Below the pieces are notes generated by a model that was not told where the DNA came from, searched no databases, and saw nothing but the letters and a program-made list of their open reading frames with translations. Below are positions 27,290 to 37,692 of a stretch of 64,000 nucleotides of DNA, piece after piece. The DNA is from an uncultured Muribaculaceae bacterium (GTDB lineage Bacteria; Bacteroidota; Bacteroidia; Bacteroidales; Muribaculaceae), in the NCBI GenBank assembly GCA_944321875.1, contig CALUMX010000002.1, forward strand, positions 1-64,000, in the 5' to 3' direction. The number at the start of each line of letters is the position of its first letter. The stretch's first letter is position 1. The translations under genes and the position numbers were made by a program.

Positions 27290-27312
27290 TGAAAATGCAG
27301 TTTTCTATTTTA
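27258..27312 (-). repeat. Second, decayed copy of the promoter-bearing palindromic element
   Basis: The 21 bases at 27278-27258 (minus) match 133-153 (plus) at 17 positions, including ctcgcctttc and the TTTG of the -7 box. The core here is gaaaa-tgcag-ttttc (about 27293-27307), an inverted repeat but with a different sequence from the first copy. I infer the same element family with a variable core. Confidence 0.4.
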
Positions 27313-27403
27313 ACAATGCCTAACCCGGCCTATTCCATCCAAGAAAATCAATCTTTTCTTTCTTAGATTTAACAAAAACACGCCAAGTTTGTTTAATTAT
27401 AGC

Positions 27404-27411
27404 TACCTTTG
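27404..27411 (+). promoter_or_regulatory. -7 promoter box for rarA
   Basis: TACCTTTG, a perfect -7 match 26 nt before the start codon. No TTTG box lies at the right spacing. Confidence 0.5.
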
Positions 27412-27437
27412 TAGACAAATTAGACTTCATTAGGCTT

Positions 27438-28721
27438 ATGACATTTGAACCGCTGGCAGAAAGACTACGTCCGAAGAATCTCGACGAATATATCGGACAA
27501 AAACACCTCGTCGGCAAAGACTGCATCTTGCGCCGAATGATTGAGTCCGAACAGATTTCCTCATTCATCCTGTGGGGACCTCCCGGCGTGGGCAAAACCA
27601 CACTTGCCCAAATCATAGCCACACAAGTCGAAGCGCCGTTCTTCACGCTGTCGGCCGTACATTCCGGAGTCAAGGACGTGCGCGACGTGCTGACACAATG
27701 CAAGCAAGAGGCTGGAAGCATGTTCAACAAGCACCGCCCCATCCTTTTCATCGACGAAATACACCGTTTCAACAAGTCACAGCAGGACTCCCTGCTGGCA
27801 GCCGTTGAAATGGGCGTAGTGACACTCATCGGCGCGACTACGGAAAACCCGTCGTTCGAGATTATCCGTCCGTTGCTTTCCCGTGCACAAGTATACGTGC
27901 TGAACCCCCTATCCGATTCCGACCTTCAGGAACTGCTGCAACGCGCCATCACCCATGACCGCATTCTGAAGAACAGGAATGTGCAGGTAGAGGAAACGGA
28001 AGCATTGTTCCGCTTTGCCGGAGGTGATGCACGCAAAATGCTCAATATTCTTGACCTGCTATGCCAGTCAACGTCGGACGATGCCCCCATCATCATACGC
28101 AACGACATCGTCACTCAGCGTCTCCAGCAGAACCCAATGGCCTACGATAAGAACGGAGAAATGCATTACGACATTATCTCCGCCTTCATCAAGAGCATAC
28201 GCGGAAGCAACCCGGACGCGGCCGTCTACTGGCTGGCACGCCTGATTGCAGGTGGCGAGGACCCGGAATTCATCGCCCGCCGCATGGTTATCTCCGCCGC
28301 CGAGGATATTGGCCTGGCCAATCCCAACGCCCTGCTGCTGGCCAACGCCACATTTGACGCGATAAAAAAAATCGGTTGGCCGGAAGGCCGGATTGTCATG
28401 TCGGAATGTGCCATCTACCTGGCCACATCACCCAAAAGCAACTCCGCCTACAATGCCATCAACGAGGCTTTGAGCTACGTCGAGCAAACCGGGAACCAAC
28501 CCGTCCCTCTGCATCTGCGGAACGCTCCGACAAAACTCATGAAGGAACTGGGCTACGGAGCCGACTACCTCTACCCGCACGTCTATCCCAACAACTTCGT
28601 CATCCAGGAATACCTGCCACACGGATGCCGCGGCAAACGCTTCTGGAATCCAGGCAACAATCCTCAAGAAAGCAAAATGCAGGAACGCATGGACTGGCTT
28701 TGGGGCGAAAAGAACAAATAG
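27438..28721 (+). CDS. rarA: Replication-associated recombination protein A (AAA+ ATPase)
   Basis: 427 residues of the RarA/MgsA/WRNIP1 family, which acts at stalled forks and gaps. The start PLAERLRPKNLDEYIGQKHLVG is typical. Walker A is WGPPGVGKTTLAQ (about 49-60), Walker B is FIDEIHRFNKSQQD, sensor 1 is GATTENPSFE, and SGGDARKMLN-like GGDARKMLNIL is the sensor 2 region. The C-terminal tetramerisation domain (DIISAFIKSIRGSNPDAAVYWLARL) is complete. FprA follows 24 bp later and may be co-transcribed. Confidence 0.94.
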   Translation: MTFEPLAERLRPKNLDEYIGQKHLVGKDCILRRMIESEQISSFILWGPPGVGKTTLAQIIATQVEAPFFTLSAVHSGVKDVRDVLTQCKQEAGSMFNKHRPILFIDEIHRFNKSQQDSLLAAVEMGVVTLIGATTENPSFEIIRPLLSRAQVYVLNPLSDSDLQELLQRAITHDRILKNRNVQVEETEALFRFAGGDARKMLNILDLLCQSTSDDAPIIIRNDIVTQRLQQNPMAYDKNGEMHYDIISAFIKSIRGSNPDAAVYWLARLIAGGEDPEFIARRMVISAAEDIGLANPNALLLANATFDAIKKIGWPEGRIVMSECAIYLATSPKSNSAYNAINEALSYVEQTGNQPVPLHLRNAPTKLMKELGYGADYLYPHVYPNNFVIQEYLPHGCRGKRFWNPGNNPQESKMQERMDWLWGEKNK

Positions 28722-28745
28722 AAAAACTAAAAACTTCATTCAAAT

Positions 28746-29942
28746 ATGATTACTGCTGAAATTACCAAAGATGTTTTTTATGTCGGTACAAACGACCGCA
28801 CAACAACACGATTTGAAGGCATTTGGCCTCTGCCTTACGGCGTATCGTACAATTCATACGTAGTCAAGGGTGAATCAAAGACAGCCATCATCGATGGCGT
28901 AGAACTGTCGCACGCTTTCGAGCAGATAGCCAAAATCAAGCACATCGACGATGCCATGAAGGTTGACTATCTTGTAATCAACCACATGGAACCTGACCAC
29001 ACGGGTGGCATCGTTGCCCTGCTCCATGCATTCCCGAACCTCAAAATTGTAGGTAATGCAAAGACAGCCGATATGCTTAAAGGGTATTACGGCATTGACA
29101 AGGAGGACATCATCACCATTGCCGACGGCGACACCATCGACCTCGGGGGTATGACTCTGAAATTCTTCCTCACTCCGATGCTCCACTGGCCGGAGACCAT
29201 GATGACCTATGTGGAGGAAAAGAAAGTTTTGTTCTCTGGCGACGCTTTCGGCTGCTTCGGCGCATTGAATGGAGGAGTTGTCGACAACGAGTTTGACGTT
29301 TCTTATCATTTCCCTGAAATGACACGCTACTACTCCAACATCGTCGGTAAATACGGAGCTCCCGTCCAAAAGGCACTCTCCCGCCTCGGCTCCCTTCCAA
29401 TTGAGTACATCTGCTCTACACACGGACCTGTATGGCATGAGAAAGTCGCAGAAGTCATTTCCATCTATGACCGCCTGAGCCGTGAGGAGTGCGAAAACGG
29501 CGTAGTCATCGTTTATGGCTCCATGTATGGCAACACCGCACAGATGGTGGAAACACTGGCCCGCCAGCTCACACTCGAGGGCGTCAGAAAAATCTGCATC
29601 CACGACGTCAGCTATTCCGACGAATCATACATCCTGCGCGACGTCTACACCTATAAAGGCCTCATTGTAGCGTCCCCGACCTACAACGGCAACCTCTTCC
29701 CCAAAATTGATTCGTTCCTGAAGTCATTGGTGCTCAGAGGCGTCAGCAAGAAAGTATTTGCCCGTCTCGGTTCCTACACATGGGCCGGAGTCAGCTCCAA
29801 GACTATCGACACAATGGTAGAGAAGCTCAAATTCGAAACTATCGGACAGCAAATTGAGATGAAACAAGGCATCAGCTCCTGCACTATTGAGCAATGCCGC
29901 AATCTCGCAAAGGAATTTGCCGAAGCATTAAATCGGGAGTAA
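28746..29942 (+). CDS. FprA-type flavodiiron protein (O2/NO reductase)
   Basis: 398 residues. The N-terminal metallo-beta-lactamase domain carries the diiron ligands H80, E82, D84 and H85 in HMEPDHTGG, a later His in LHWPET, Asp in SGDAFG and His in STHGPVWH. The C-terminal flavodoxin domain starts at about residue 256 with VVIVYGSMYGNTAQM, which binds FMN. These enzymes reduce O2 to water or NO to N2O and protect anaerobes; which one it prefers here is unknown. All ligands are intact. Confidence 0.93.
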   Translation: MITAEITKDVFYVGTNDRTTTRFEGIWPLPYGVSYNSYVVKGESKTAIIDGVELSHAFEQIAKIKHIDDAMKVDYLVINHMEPDHTGGIVALLHAFPNLKIVGNAKTADMLKGYYGIDKEDIITIADGDTIDLGGMTLKFFLTPMLHWPETMMTYVEEKKVLFSGDAFGCFGALNGGVVDNEFDVSYHFPEMTRYYSNIVGKYGAPVQKALSRLGSLPIEYICSTHGPVWHEKVAEVISIYDRLSREECENGVVIVYGSMYGNTAQMVETLARQLTLEGVRKICIHDVSYSDESYILRDVYTYKGLIVASPTYNGNLFPKIDSFLKSLVLRGVSKKVFARLGSYTWAGVSSKTIDTMVEKLKFETIGQQIEMKQGISSCTIEQCRNLAKEFAEALNRE

Positions 29943-29977
29943 TTCCGCTGCTATTTTCGTATTTGCTTTTTTATCAC

Positions 29978-29985
29978 TAATTTTG
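29978..29985 (+). promoter_or_regulatory. -7 promoter box for prfA-pyrF
   Basis: TAATTTTG, a perfect -7 match 26 nt before the prfA start. Confidence 0.5.
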
Positions 29986-30011
29986 CATAGAATAATCGTA
30001 AACAAACCCTT

Positions 30012-31121
30012 ATGGCAGAAAATACACTGTTGCAACGCCTTGACGGCATCGACGCCCGTTTTGAGGAAGTGAGCCTGCTGATTACTGACCCGTCTGTAAT
30101 CAGCGACATGAAGCGCTTCGTCAAGCTGACCAAAGAATACAAGGACTTGGAGAAACTTACCAAAGTCACCTCTAAATACAAACAAATGCTCCGCGACATC
30201 GAGGAGGCCAAATCGGTTCTGGAAACCGAGACCGACGCCGACATGCGCGAGCTGGCCAAGGAAGACCTTGACGCCAACACCGCTACCCTTCCAGCCATAG
30301 AGGAGGAAATAAAGCTGCTCCTTATTCCGGAAGACCCGGAAGACTACAAGAACGTCATTCTGGAAATCCGTGGTGGTACAGGAGGCGACGAGGCTGCCAT
30401 CTTTGCAGGCGACCTTTTCCGCATGTATGCAAAATACTGTGAAATGAAAGGTTGGAAACTCGAAGTCATGAGCTACACCGAAGGCTCCGCCGGCGGATAC
30501 AAGGAAATCATCTCCTCCGTCACCGGCGAGAAGGTCTACGGTACGCTGAAATACGAGTCTGGCGTTCACCGCGTACAACGTGTACCTGCCACTGAGACAC
30601 AGGGGCGCGTACACACGTCGGCCGCGTCTGTCGCCGTACTCCCGGAGGCTGAACCGTTCGATGTGGAAATCAACGAAGGCGAAATCAAATGGGATACATT
30701 CCGTTCCGGAGGTGCCGGCGGTCAGAACGTCAACAAAGTGGAATCCGGCGTCCGTTTGCGCTACAACTGGAAGAACCCAAACACAGGCGTAGTAGAGGAA
30801 ATTCTCATCGAGTGTACTGAAACCCGCGACCAGCCTAAGAACAAGGAAAGAGCTCTTGCCCGCTTGCGTACGTTCATCTACGATAAGGAGCACCAGAAAT
30901 ATGTCGACGACATCGCTTCCCGACGCAAGACGATGGTGTCAACCGGTGACCGCTCAGCGAAAATCCGTACCTACAACTACCCGCAGGGACGTATCACCGA
31001 CCACCGCATCAACTACACCATCTACAACCTTGCTGCCTTCATGGACGGCGACATTCAGGACTGCATCGACAATCTGACGATTGCAGAAAACGCAGAAAAA
31101 TTAAAAGAAAGCGAACTCTAA
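30012..31121 (+). CDS. prfA: Peptide chain release factor 1
   Basis: 369 residues. It reads UAA and UAG stop codons and triggers peptide release. The GGQ motif is at residues 236-238 (GAGGQNVNK), and the stop-codon reading motif PAT lies in [17 protein letters not shown]2 would have SPF in place of PxT, so this is RF1. The N-terminal helical domain and C-terminal tail ([15 protein letters not shown]) are complete. pyrF follows 16 bp downstream, suggesting an operon. Confidence 0.97.
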   Translation: MAENTLLQRLDGIDARFEEVSLLITDPSVISDMKRFVKLTKEYKDLEKLTKVTSKYKQMLRDIEEAKSVLETETDADMRELAKEDLDANTATLPAIEEEIKLLLIPEDPEDYKNVILEIRGGTGGDEAAIFAGDLFRMYAKYCEMKGWKLEVMSYTEGSAGGYKEIISSVTGEKVYGTLKYESGVHRVQRVPATETQGRVHTSAASVAVLPEAEPFDVEINEGEIKWDTFRSGGAGGQNVNKVESGVRLRYNWKNPNTGVVEEILIECTETRDQPKNKERALARLRTFIYDKEHQKYVDDIASRRKTMVSTGDRSAKIRTYNYPQGRITDHRINYTIYNLAAFMDGDIQDCIDNLTIAENAEKLKESEL

Positions 31122-31137
31122 AAAAATACTCGGACTC

Positions 31138-31971
31138 ATGGACAGAAAACAACTTGTTGAAAACATTAAGCGCAAAAAATCATTCCTCTGCGTCGGCCTC
31201 GACACAGACACTAAGAAAATCCCCGAACACTTGCTTCAATGCGAAGACCCCATCTTCGAGTTCAACAAAGCAATCATCGACGCTACAGCCGACTACTGCG
31301 TAGCCTACAAGCCAAACCTGGCATTCTATGAATGTTTCGGTATCGCAGGTTGGGTCGCTCTCGAGAAGACAATTAAATATTTGAAAGAGAACTATCCTGA
31401 CCAGTTCATCATTGCCGACGCAAAGCGTGGCGACATCGGCAACACATCCAAAATGTACGCCCGCAGCTTTTTCGAGCATCTCGACGTTGACGCCATCACC
31501 GTTGCTCCCTACATGGGCGAGGACAGCATCTCTCCGTTCTACGGCTATGACGGCAAGTGGGTCATCGTTCTCGGTCTGACATCCAACAAAGGCTCACACG
31601 ATTTCCAGCTCATCAAAGGCGAGGACGGCAAACCTCTGTTTGAGACAGTAATGAACAAGGTTTCCTCTTGGGGAACAACCGACAACACCATGTTCGTAGT
31701 CGGAGCGACACAAGGCGAAATGTTTGCCGACGTGCGCCGCATCATTCCTCAGAGCTTCCTTCTCGTTCCCGGCGTAGGCGCACAGGGCGGAAGCCTTCAG
31801 GAAGTTGCGAAATACGGACTTACTGAGGATTGCGGACTTCTCGTCAACTCCTCACGCGGCATCATCTACGCTTCCAACGGAGAAGACTTCGCCGCAGTTG
31901 CCGGACAAAAGGCAAAAGAATTGCAGGAAGAGATGAGCGAGATTCTCAAGAATCACAATATCATAAAATAA
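31138..31971 (+). CDS. pyrF: Orotidine 5'-phosphate decarboxylase, long type
   Basis: 277 residues of the longer PyrF subfamily (about 270-280 residues, against about 230 in E. coli). It makes UMP from OMP. The catalytic segment [14 protein letters not shown] holds the Asp-Lys-Asp array; the N-terminal FLCVGLDTD and the late [11 protein letters not shown] phosphate site are also present. It lies 16 bp after prfA and 107 bp before pgk, which has its own promoter. Confidence 0.96.
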   Translation: MDRKQLVENIKRKKSFLCVGLDTDTKKIPEHLLQCEDPIFEFNKAIIDATADYCVAYKPNLAFYECFGIAGWVALEKTIKYLKENYPDQFIIADAKRGDIGNTSKMYARSFFEHLDVDAITVAPYMGEDSISPFYGYDGKWVIVLGLTSNKGSHDFQLIKGEDGKPLFETVMNKVSSWGTTDNTMFVVGATQGEMFADVRRIIPQSFLLVPGVGAQGGSLQEVAKYGLTEDCGLLVNSSRGIIYASNGEDFAAVAGQKAKELQEEMSEILKNHNIIK

Positions 31972-32025
31972 GCCAAAAAGGCAAACTTTTTGCAAGTAAT
32001 CAACCGATTATTGAAAATCTTTATA

Positions 32026-32033
32026 TACCTTTG
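32026..32033 (+). promoter_or_regulatory. -7 promoter box for pgk
   Basis: TACCTTTG, a perfect match 45 nt before the pgk start. Confidence 0.5.
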
Positions 32034-32078
32034 AGGTAGAATTAGCTAACGGAAATTTTAACTATAAATTTAATCAAT

Positions 32079-33326
32079 ATGACTATCGATCAATACAACT
32101 TTGCCGGTAAGAAGGCAATTGTACGCGTTGACTTCAACGTGCCATTGGACGAAAACGGAAAAATCACAGACGACACTCGTATCCGCGGTGCTCTCCCTAC
32201 ATTGAAGAAAATCCTTGCTGACGGCGGAAGCCTCATCATCATGTCTCACATGGGCAAGCCGAAAGGCAAAGTGAACGCTAAGTTCTCTCTCGCTCAAATC
32301 AAGGATGCAGTAGGCGCTGCTCTTGGCACTGAAGTTAAATTTGCCGCTGATTGCGCAAAGGCTGCTGACGATGCTGCTGCATTGAAGCCGGGTGAAGTTC
32401 TTCTGCTCGAGAACCTTCGTTTCTATCCGGAAGAGGAAGGCAAGCCTGTAGGTATCGAGAAGGAAGATCCTGCATACGAAGATGCTAAGAAAGAAATGAA
32501 AGCACGCCAGAAAGAATTTGCCAAGACTCTGGCAAGCTACGCTGACTGCTATGTAAACGACGCATTCGGTACAGCTCACCGCAAGCACGCTTCTACTGCA
32601 GTAATCGCTGACTACTTCGATGCTGACAACAAGATGCTCGGCTACCTCATGGAAAAGGAAGTAACAGCCGTTGACAACATCCTCAGCAACATCAAGCGTC
32701 CGTTCACAGCTATCATGGGTGGTTCTAAGGTATCTACTAAAATCGGTATCATCGAGAACCTCATGGACAAGGTGGACAACCTCATCCTCTGCGGTGGTAT
32801 GACTTACACATTCGCAAAAGCACAAGGCGGTCATGTTGGTTTGTCAATCTGCGAGGACGACAAGCTCGACCTTGCTCTTGACATCATCAAGAAAGCTAAG
32901 GAAAAAGGCGTAAACCTCGTACTCGGTACAGACTGTGTAGCTGCTGACGCATTCAGCAACGACGCTAACACACAAATCGTTCCTGCAACAGAAATTCCTG
33001 ACGGATGGGAAGGTCTTGACGCTGGTCCTGCAACTCGCGAAGCATTTGCAGAAGTTATCAGAAATGCAAAGACTATCCTCTGGAACGGTCCTGCCGGCGT
33101 ATTCGAATTCGACAACTTCACAGCAGGTTCTCGCGCAATTGCCGACGCTATCGTTGAGGCAACAGAAAAGGGTGCATTCTCACTCGTTGGTGGTGGTGAC
33201 TCTGTAGCATGTGTCAACAAGTTTGGCGTAGCTGACAAGGTTTCTTACGTTTCAACAGGTGGTGGTGCTCTTCTCGAAGCTATCGAGGGCAAAGTTCTCC
33301 CTGGAGTAGCCGCTATTAAGGGTTAA
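32079..33326 (+). CDS. pgk: Phosphoglycerate kinase
   Basis: 415 residues of a complete glycolytic PGK (1,3-bisphosphoglycerate + ADP to 3-phosphoglycerate + ATP). Signatures: [25 protein letters not shown] at the N-terminus, SHMGKPKG, the hinge region [16 protein letters not shown], and the C-terminal nucleotide loop [13 protein letters not shown]. Codon use shifts to T-ending Ala/Thr/Ser codons compared with most neighbours, a sign of high expression. It is monocistronic, with a strong terminator 20 bp after the stop. Confidence 0.98.
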   Translation: MTIDQYNFAGKKAIVRVDFNVPLDENGKITDDTRIRGALPTLKKILADGGSLIIMSHMGKPKGKVNAKFSLAQIKDAVGAALGTEVKFAADCAKAADDAAALKPGEVLLLENLRFYPEEEGKPVGIEKEDPAYEDAKKEMKARQKEFAKTLASYADCYVNDAFGTAHRKHASTAVIADYFDADNKMLGYLMEKEVTAVDNILSNIKRPFTAIMGGSKVSTKIGIIENLMDKVDNLILCGGMTYTFAKAQGGHVGLSICEDDKLDLALDIIKKAKEKGVNLVLGTDCVAADAFSNDANTQIVPATEIPDGWEGLDAGPATREAFAEVIRNAKTILWNGPAGVFEFDNFTAGSRAIADAIVEATEKGAFSLVGGGDSVACVNKFGVADKVSYVSTGGGALLEAIEGKVLPGVAAIKG

Positions 33327-33346
33327 AAATAATTAAAAACCGAGAT

Positions 33347-33376
33347 AAACGTGCAACTTTCGAAAGTTGCACGTTT
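33347..33376 (+). terminator. Terminator after pgk
   Basis: A perfect 14-bp inverted repeat (aaacgtgcaacttt and its complement around cg), followed by T-rich sequence. Confidence 0.88.
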
Positions 33377-33414
33377 TTTATTGCTCAAAAAAGTGTTATT
33401 GAAAAATAAATTTG

Positions 33415-33422
33415 TATTTTTG
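33415..33422 (+). promoter_or_regulatory. -7 promoter box for mutA-mutB
   Basis: TATTTTTG lies 68 nt before the mutA start. A leader of about 60 nt is predicted; no cobalamin riboswitch could be made out in it. Confidence 0.5.
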
Positions 33423-33490
33423 TGTGTTTTAAGAAACAAACTGCATAAGATAAAAAACACAATCTAAACACAAAACTCATATTTAGAATT

Positions 33491-35344
33491 ATGGCAGACA
33501 ACAAAGAAAAATTGTTCGACCAATTTCCTCCTGTCTCAACTGAGACATGGAAAGAAAAAGTCGTTGCCGACCTTAAGGGTGCCGACTTCGACAAAAAATT
33601 GGTTTGGCGCACAAACGAAGGATTCAATGTTCAGCCGATGTACCGTGCAGAAGACATTGAAAATCTGAAAACCACAGATTCTCTTCCTGGTGAATATCCG
33701 TTTGTCAGAGGTACTCGCACTGACAACGAGTGGTTTATCCGCCAAAACATTGTAGTGGAAAACGTAGAAGAGGCCAATGCGAAAGCAAAGGATATCACTT
33801 CGAAAGGCATCACTTCTCTTGGTTTCAAATTGAAAGGTGCCGTTTCTGCCGAAGAATTGGCAACGCTCCTGAAAGACATTGACCTTTCCAAGACAGAAAT
33901 CAACCTTGACTCTTGCCAAAAGAACGCAGCCAATGTTGCTAAGGCATTGGTGGAATACCTGACATCTGTCAACGCTCTCGAAGTATTCAAGGGCTCTCTC
34001 AAATTCGACCCGTTCGTAAAACTGCTCAAGCATGGTGTAAACTTCCCGGGTAACATCGCAGAGATGGCTAAGGAAGTAATCGCTGTTGCAGCTCCGGTGA
34101 AGAACCTCCGCGTAATTGCTGTTGACTCTGTATTGCTCAGCGACGCTGGTGCATACATCACTCAGGAACTCGGTATGGCTCTCGCATGGGGTAACGAATG
34201 GATGGCTCAATTGACTGAAGCTGGTGTATCTGCTGACGAGGCAGCTCTCCGCATCAAGTTCAACATGGGTATCTCTTCCAACTACTTCATGGAAATTGCA
34301 AAGTTCCGTGCTGCAAGAATGCTCTGGGCTCAAATCGTAAAACAATACAACCCTGCTTGCGACTGCGCTTGCAAGATTAACGTTCACGCTGCGACTACGA
34401 AGTTCAACCAAACTATCTTCGACGCTCACGTTAACCTTCTCCGCACACAAACAGAAACAATGTCGGCTGCCATCGCTGGTGTTGATTCTATTTCTGTTAT
34501 TCCGTTCGACGCTCAATACAAGACTCCGGACGATTTCTCAGAAAGAATCGCACGCAACCAGCAACTCCTCCTCAAGGAAGAAAGCCACTTGGACAAGATT
34601 ACTGACCCGGCAGGCGGTTCTTACTATGTTGAGACGCTGACTAACTCCATCGCTGACGTTGCATGGAAGCTCTTCCTCGAAATCGAAGAAAAGGGCGGTT
34701 TCTACGCAGCATTGAAGGAAGGCTGGATTCAGACTCAAATTCAAGAATCTTCAGTAAAACGTCACAGCGACGTAGCACGCAGAAAAGAATCTCTGCTCGG
34801 TACTAACCAATTCCCGAACTTCAACGAAATCGCAGGCAACAAGATTCAACTCGAATGCGGATGCCACTGCGGTTGCGCACAGGAAGAGGAAGGTGCAGTT
34901 GCTGCTATCCCGACAACTCGCGCAGCAAGCGACTTCGAAGCTCTCCGTCTTGCTACAGAGCATTCATCCGTACGTCCTAAAGTATTCATGCTGACAATCG
35001 GTAACCTGGCTATGCGCCTTGCACGTTCTCAATTCTCAGCTAACTTCTTCGCATGCGCAGGCTATGAAATCATCGACAACCTTGGTTTCAAGACTGTAGA
35101 AGAAGGTATCAATGCCGCTATGGACAAGAAGGCTGACATCGTTGTATTGTGCTCAAGCGATGATGAATATGCAGAATATGCTCCTGAAGCATTCAAACTT
35201 CTTGATGGCCGCGCTGAATTCGTTGTTGCTGGTAACCCGGCTTGCACCGAAGACCTGAAGGCTCTCGGCATCAACAACTTTGTACACGTTCGTAGCAATG
35301 TGCTCGAAACATTGCAAGCGTTTAATGCTAAACTCTTAAAATAA
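33491..35344 (+). CDS. mutA: Methylmalonyl-CoA mutase small subunit
   Basis: 617 residues. It is the non-catalytic partner of MutB in the AdoCbl-dependent isomerisation of succinyl-CoA and methylmalonyl-CoA for propionate formation. The TIM-barrel half is present ([21 protein letters not shown]), but the C-terminal B12-like domain lacks the DxHxxG cobalamin ligand, as known for this subunit. Two cysteine clusters stand out: C290, C292, C294 (CDCAC) and C456, C458, C460, C462 (CGCHCGC) in the linker before the C-terminal domain. It sits 11 bp upstream of mutB. Codons are of the high-expression type. Confidence 0.95.
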   Translation: MADNKEKLFDQFPPVSTETWKEKVVADLKGADFDKKLVWRTNEGFNVQPMYRAEDIENLKTTDSLPGEYPFVRGTRTDNEWFIRQNIVVENVEEANAKAKDITSKGITSLGFKLKGAVSAEELATLLKDIDLSKTEINLDSCQKNAANVAKALVEYLTSVNALEVFKGSLKFDPFVKLLKHGVNFPGNIAEMAKEVIAVAAPVKNLRVIAVDSVLLSDAGAYITQELGMALAWGNEWMAQLTEAGVSADEAALRIKFNMGISSNYFMEIAKFRAARMLWAQIVKQYNPACDCACKINVHAATTKFNQTIFDAHVNLLRTQTETMSAAIAGVDSISVIPFDAQYKTPDDFSERIARNQQLLLKEESHLDKITDPAGGSYYVETLTNSIADVAWKLFLEIEEKGGFYAALKEGWIQTQIQESSVKRHSDVARRKESLLGTNQFPNFNEIAGNKIQLECGCHCGCAQEEEGAVAAIPTTRAASDFEALRLATEHSSVRPKVFMLTIGNLAMRLARSQFSANFFACAGYEIIDNLGFKTVEEGINAAMDKKADIVVLCSSDDEYAEYAPEAFKLLDGRAEFVVAGNPACTEDLKALGINNFVHVRSNVLETLQAFNAKLLK

Positions 35345-35355
35345 TCAGGACTGCA

Positions 35356-37491
35356 ATGAGACCAAATTTCAAAAACATAGATATCAAATCGGACGCATTC
35401 AACGCTAACCACGCTCCGATTGCCGAAGGCGAAAAATGGGTTACTCCGGAACTTATCCCGGTTAAGCCTATTTATACTAAACATGACCTCGAAGGACTCG
35501 AACACTTGAACTACGTCGCTGGTTTTCCTCCTTTCTTGAGAGGCCCGTACAGCGGTATGTACGCTATCCGTCCTTGGACTATCCGTCAGTATGCAGGTTT
35601 CTCTACAGCTGCTGAATCAAACGCATTCTACCGCCGTAACCTCGCATCCGGACAAAAGGGTCTTTCCGTAGCATTTGACCTTGCTACACACCGCGGATAC
35701 GACGCTGACCACCCACGCGTAGTCGGTGACGTAGGTAAGGCCGGTGTGTCTATCTGCTCATTGGAAGACATGAAGGTGCTCTTCGACGGTATTCCATTGA
35801 ACAAAATGTCAGTGTCAATGACAATGAACGGTGCCGTTCTTCCGGTACTTGCATTCTATATCAACGCAGGTCTTGAGCAAGGCGCTAAGTTGGAAGAAAT
35901 GGCAGGTACAATCCAGAACGATATCCTGAAGGAGTTCATGGTGCGTAACACATATATCTACCCACCGGAGTTCTCAATGCGTATCATCGCTGACATCTTC
36001 GAATACACTTCTCAACACATGCCTAAGTTCAACTCTATCTCTATCTCCGGTTACCACATGCAGGAAGCAGGTGCTACCGCTGATATCGAGTTGGCTTACA
36101 CACTTGCTGACGGTTTGGAATATCTCCGCGCAGGTGTAAACGCAGGTATGGACATCGACTCATTCGCTCCGCGTTTGTCATTCTTCTGGGCAATCGGTAT
36201 GAACTTCTTCATGGAAATTGCCAAGATGCGTGCAGCTCGTATGTTGTGGGCGAAGATTGTTAAGCAATTCAACCCGAAGAACCCGAAATCTCTCGCATTG
36301 CGTACACACTGCCAGACTTCAGGTTGGTCACTGACAGAGCAAGACCCGTTCAACAACGTTGGTCGTACATGTATCGAAGCTATGGGTGCCGCTCTCGGTC
36401 ACACTCAGTCACTTCATACAAACGCGCTTGACGAAGCTATCGCCCTCCCGACTGACTTCTCAGCACGTATCGCTCGTAACACTCAGATTTATATCCAGGA
36501 AGAGACTTATATCACTAAGGAAATCGACCCATGGGCAGGTTCTTACTACGTTGAGGCTTTGACCAACGAATTGGCTCACAAGGCTTGGGAACACATCCAG
36601 GAAATCGAGAAACTTGGCGGTATGGCAAAGGCTATCGAAACCGGTATTCCTAAACTCCGTATCGAAGAAGCCGCTGCGCGCACTCAGGCCCGCATCGACT
36701 CCGGCAAACAGACTATCGTTGGTGTCAACAAGTATCGCCTTGAGAAGGAAGATCCTATCGACATCCTCGAAATCGACAACACGGAAGTTAGAAAAGAACA
36801 AATCGAACGTCTTGAGAAACTCAAGGCTAACCGTGACGAGGCTGCTGTGAAGAAGGCTCTTGCAGCCATCACAGAATGCGTGAAGACAAAAGAAGGCAAC
36901 CTCCTCGACCTCGCTGTCAAGGCTGCATCCGTAAGAGCTACTTTGGGTGAAATCTCTGACGCTTGCGAAGAAGTGGTAGGCCGCTACAAAGCAGTAATCA
37001 GAACTATTTCAGGCGTGTACTCATCAGAAACAAAACAAGATCCGGACTTCATCAAAGCACAACAAATGTGCGAAGAGTTCGCAAAGAGAGAAGGTCGTCA
37101 ACCTCGTATCATGATTGCCAAAATGGGTCAGGACGGTCACGACCGTGGTGCTAAGGTTGTAGCTACCGGCTACGCTGACTGTGGTTTCGACGTCGACATG
37201 GGTCCGTTGTTCCAAACTCCGGAAGAAGCTGCCCGTCAGGCTGTTGAAAACGACGTTCACGTACTCGGCGTTTCTTCTCTTGCTGCAGGTCACAAGACTC
37301 TTGTTCCTCAAGTAATCGAAGAGCTCAAGAAACTTGGTCGCGAAGACATCATCGTTATCGCTGGTGGTGTAATCCCGGCTCAGGACTACGACTTCCTCTA
37401 CAAGGCTGGCGTAGCTGCTATCTTCGGTCCTGGTACAAGAATCCCGTACGCAGCTATCAAGATGCTCGAAATCCTCAACGCTGCTCAATAA
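35356..37491 (+). CDS. mutB: Methylmalonyl-CoA mutase large (catalytic) subunit
   Basis: 711 residues. The N-terminal TIM barrel binds the CoA ester: [30 protein letters not shown], and [19 protein letters not shown]. The C-terminal cobalamin domain has the full ligand motif D593-x-H595-x-x-G598 (DGHDRG) and the later [12 protein letters not shown] and GGVIPAQDY. It makes methylmalonyl-CoA from succinyl-CoA on the route to propionate, a main fermentation product of Bacteroidales. It pairs with mutA 11 bp upstream and depends on adenosylcobalamin, for which cobO at 5.7-6.3 kb is the adenosyltransferase. Confidence 0.97.
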   Translation: MRPNFKNIDIKSDAFNANHAPIAEGEKWVTPELIPVKPIYTKHDLEGLEHLNYVAGFPPFLRGPYSGMYAIRPWTIRQYAGFSTAAESNAFYRRNLASGQKGLSVAFDLATHRGYDADHPRVVGDVGKAGVSICSLEDMKVLFDGIPLNKMSVSMTMNGAVLPVLAFYINAGLEQGAKLEEMAGTIQNDILKEFMVRNTYIYPPEFSMRIIADIFEYTSQHMPKFNSISISGYHMQEAGATADIELAYTLADGLEYLRAGVNAGMDIDSFAPRLSFFWAIGMNFFMEIAKMRAARMLWAKIVKQFNPKNPKSLALRTHCQTSGWSLTEQDPFNNVGRTCIEAMGAALGHTQSLHTNALDEAIALPTDFSARIARNTQIYIQEETYITKEIDPWAGSYYVEALTNELAHKAWEHIQEIEKLGGMAKAIETGIPKLRIEEAAARTQARIDSGKQTIVGVNKYRLEKEDPIDILEIDNTEVRKEQIERLEKLKANRDEAAVKKALAAITECVKTKEGNLLDLAVKAASVRATLGEISDACEEVVGRYKAVIRTISGVYSSETKQDPDFIKAQQMCEEFAKREGRQPRIMIAKMGQDGHDRGAKVVATGYADCGFDVDMGPLFQTPEEAARQAVENDVHVLGVSSLAAGHKTLVPQVIEELKKLGREDIIVIAGGVIPAQDYDFLYKAGVAAIFGPGTRIPYAAIKMLEILNAAQ

Positions 37492-37514
37492 TCAGCCGTT
37501 AGGAAAACCATAGG

Positions 37515-37545
37515 AACGGTGGTCTCCATTGCGGAGGCCACCGTT
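37515..37545 (+). terminator. Terminator after mutB
   Basis: A 13-bp stem (37515-37527 with 37533-37545, one G-T pair) followed by ttgttttta. Confidence 0.88.
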
Positions 37546-37564
37546 TTGTTTTTATCCGCAATTC

Positions 37565-37595
37565 TTTGTCTATCCCGTCATTTACATTATCTTTG
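37565..37595 (+). promoter_or_regulatory. Glycerate kinase promoter with -33 and -7 boxes
   Basis: TTTG at 37565-37568, 19 nt, then TATCTTTG at 37588-37595. The distance to the ATG at 37693 gives a leader of about 90 nt. Confidence 0.72.
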
Positions 37596-37692
37596 GAACA
37601 GAGACACCTACAGAGAAGGATAAGACCATGCATTGCTCGAATTGCCTCCTATCCCCTGCGTCATCTTTAACAAACGACTGAAACATCAAACT

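Noticed and set aside
31972..32000. Terminator after pyrF
   Set aside because: Only a 3-bp GCC/GGC stem is present; too weak to list.
33323..33490. Cobalamin riboswitch before mutA
   Set aside because: The leader is short and I could not find the conserved B12-box-like core; only the pgk terminator and a -7 box are visible.
33536..34516. Long minus-strand open frame opposite mutA (326 codons)
   Set aside because: It lies wholly inside the well-supported mutA gene on the other strand and has no family motif; codon bias of mutA leaves the opposite frame open.
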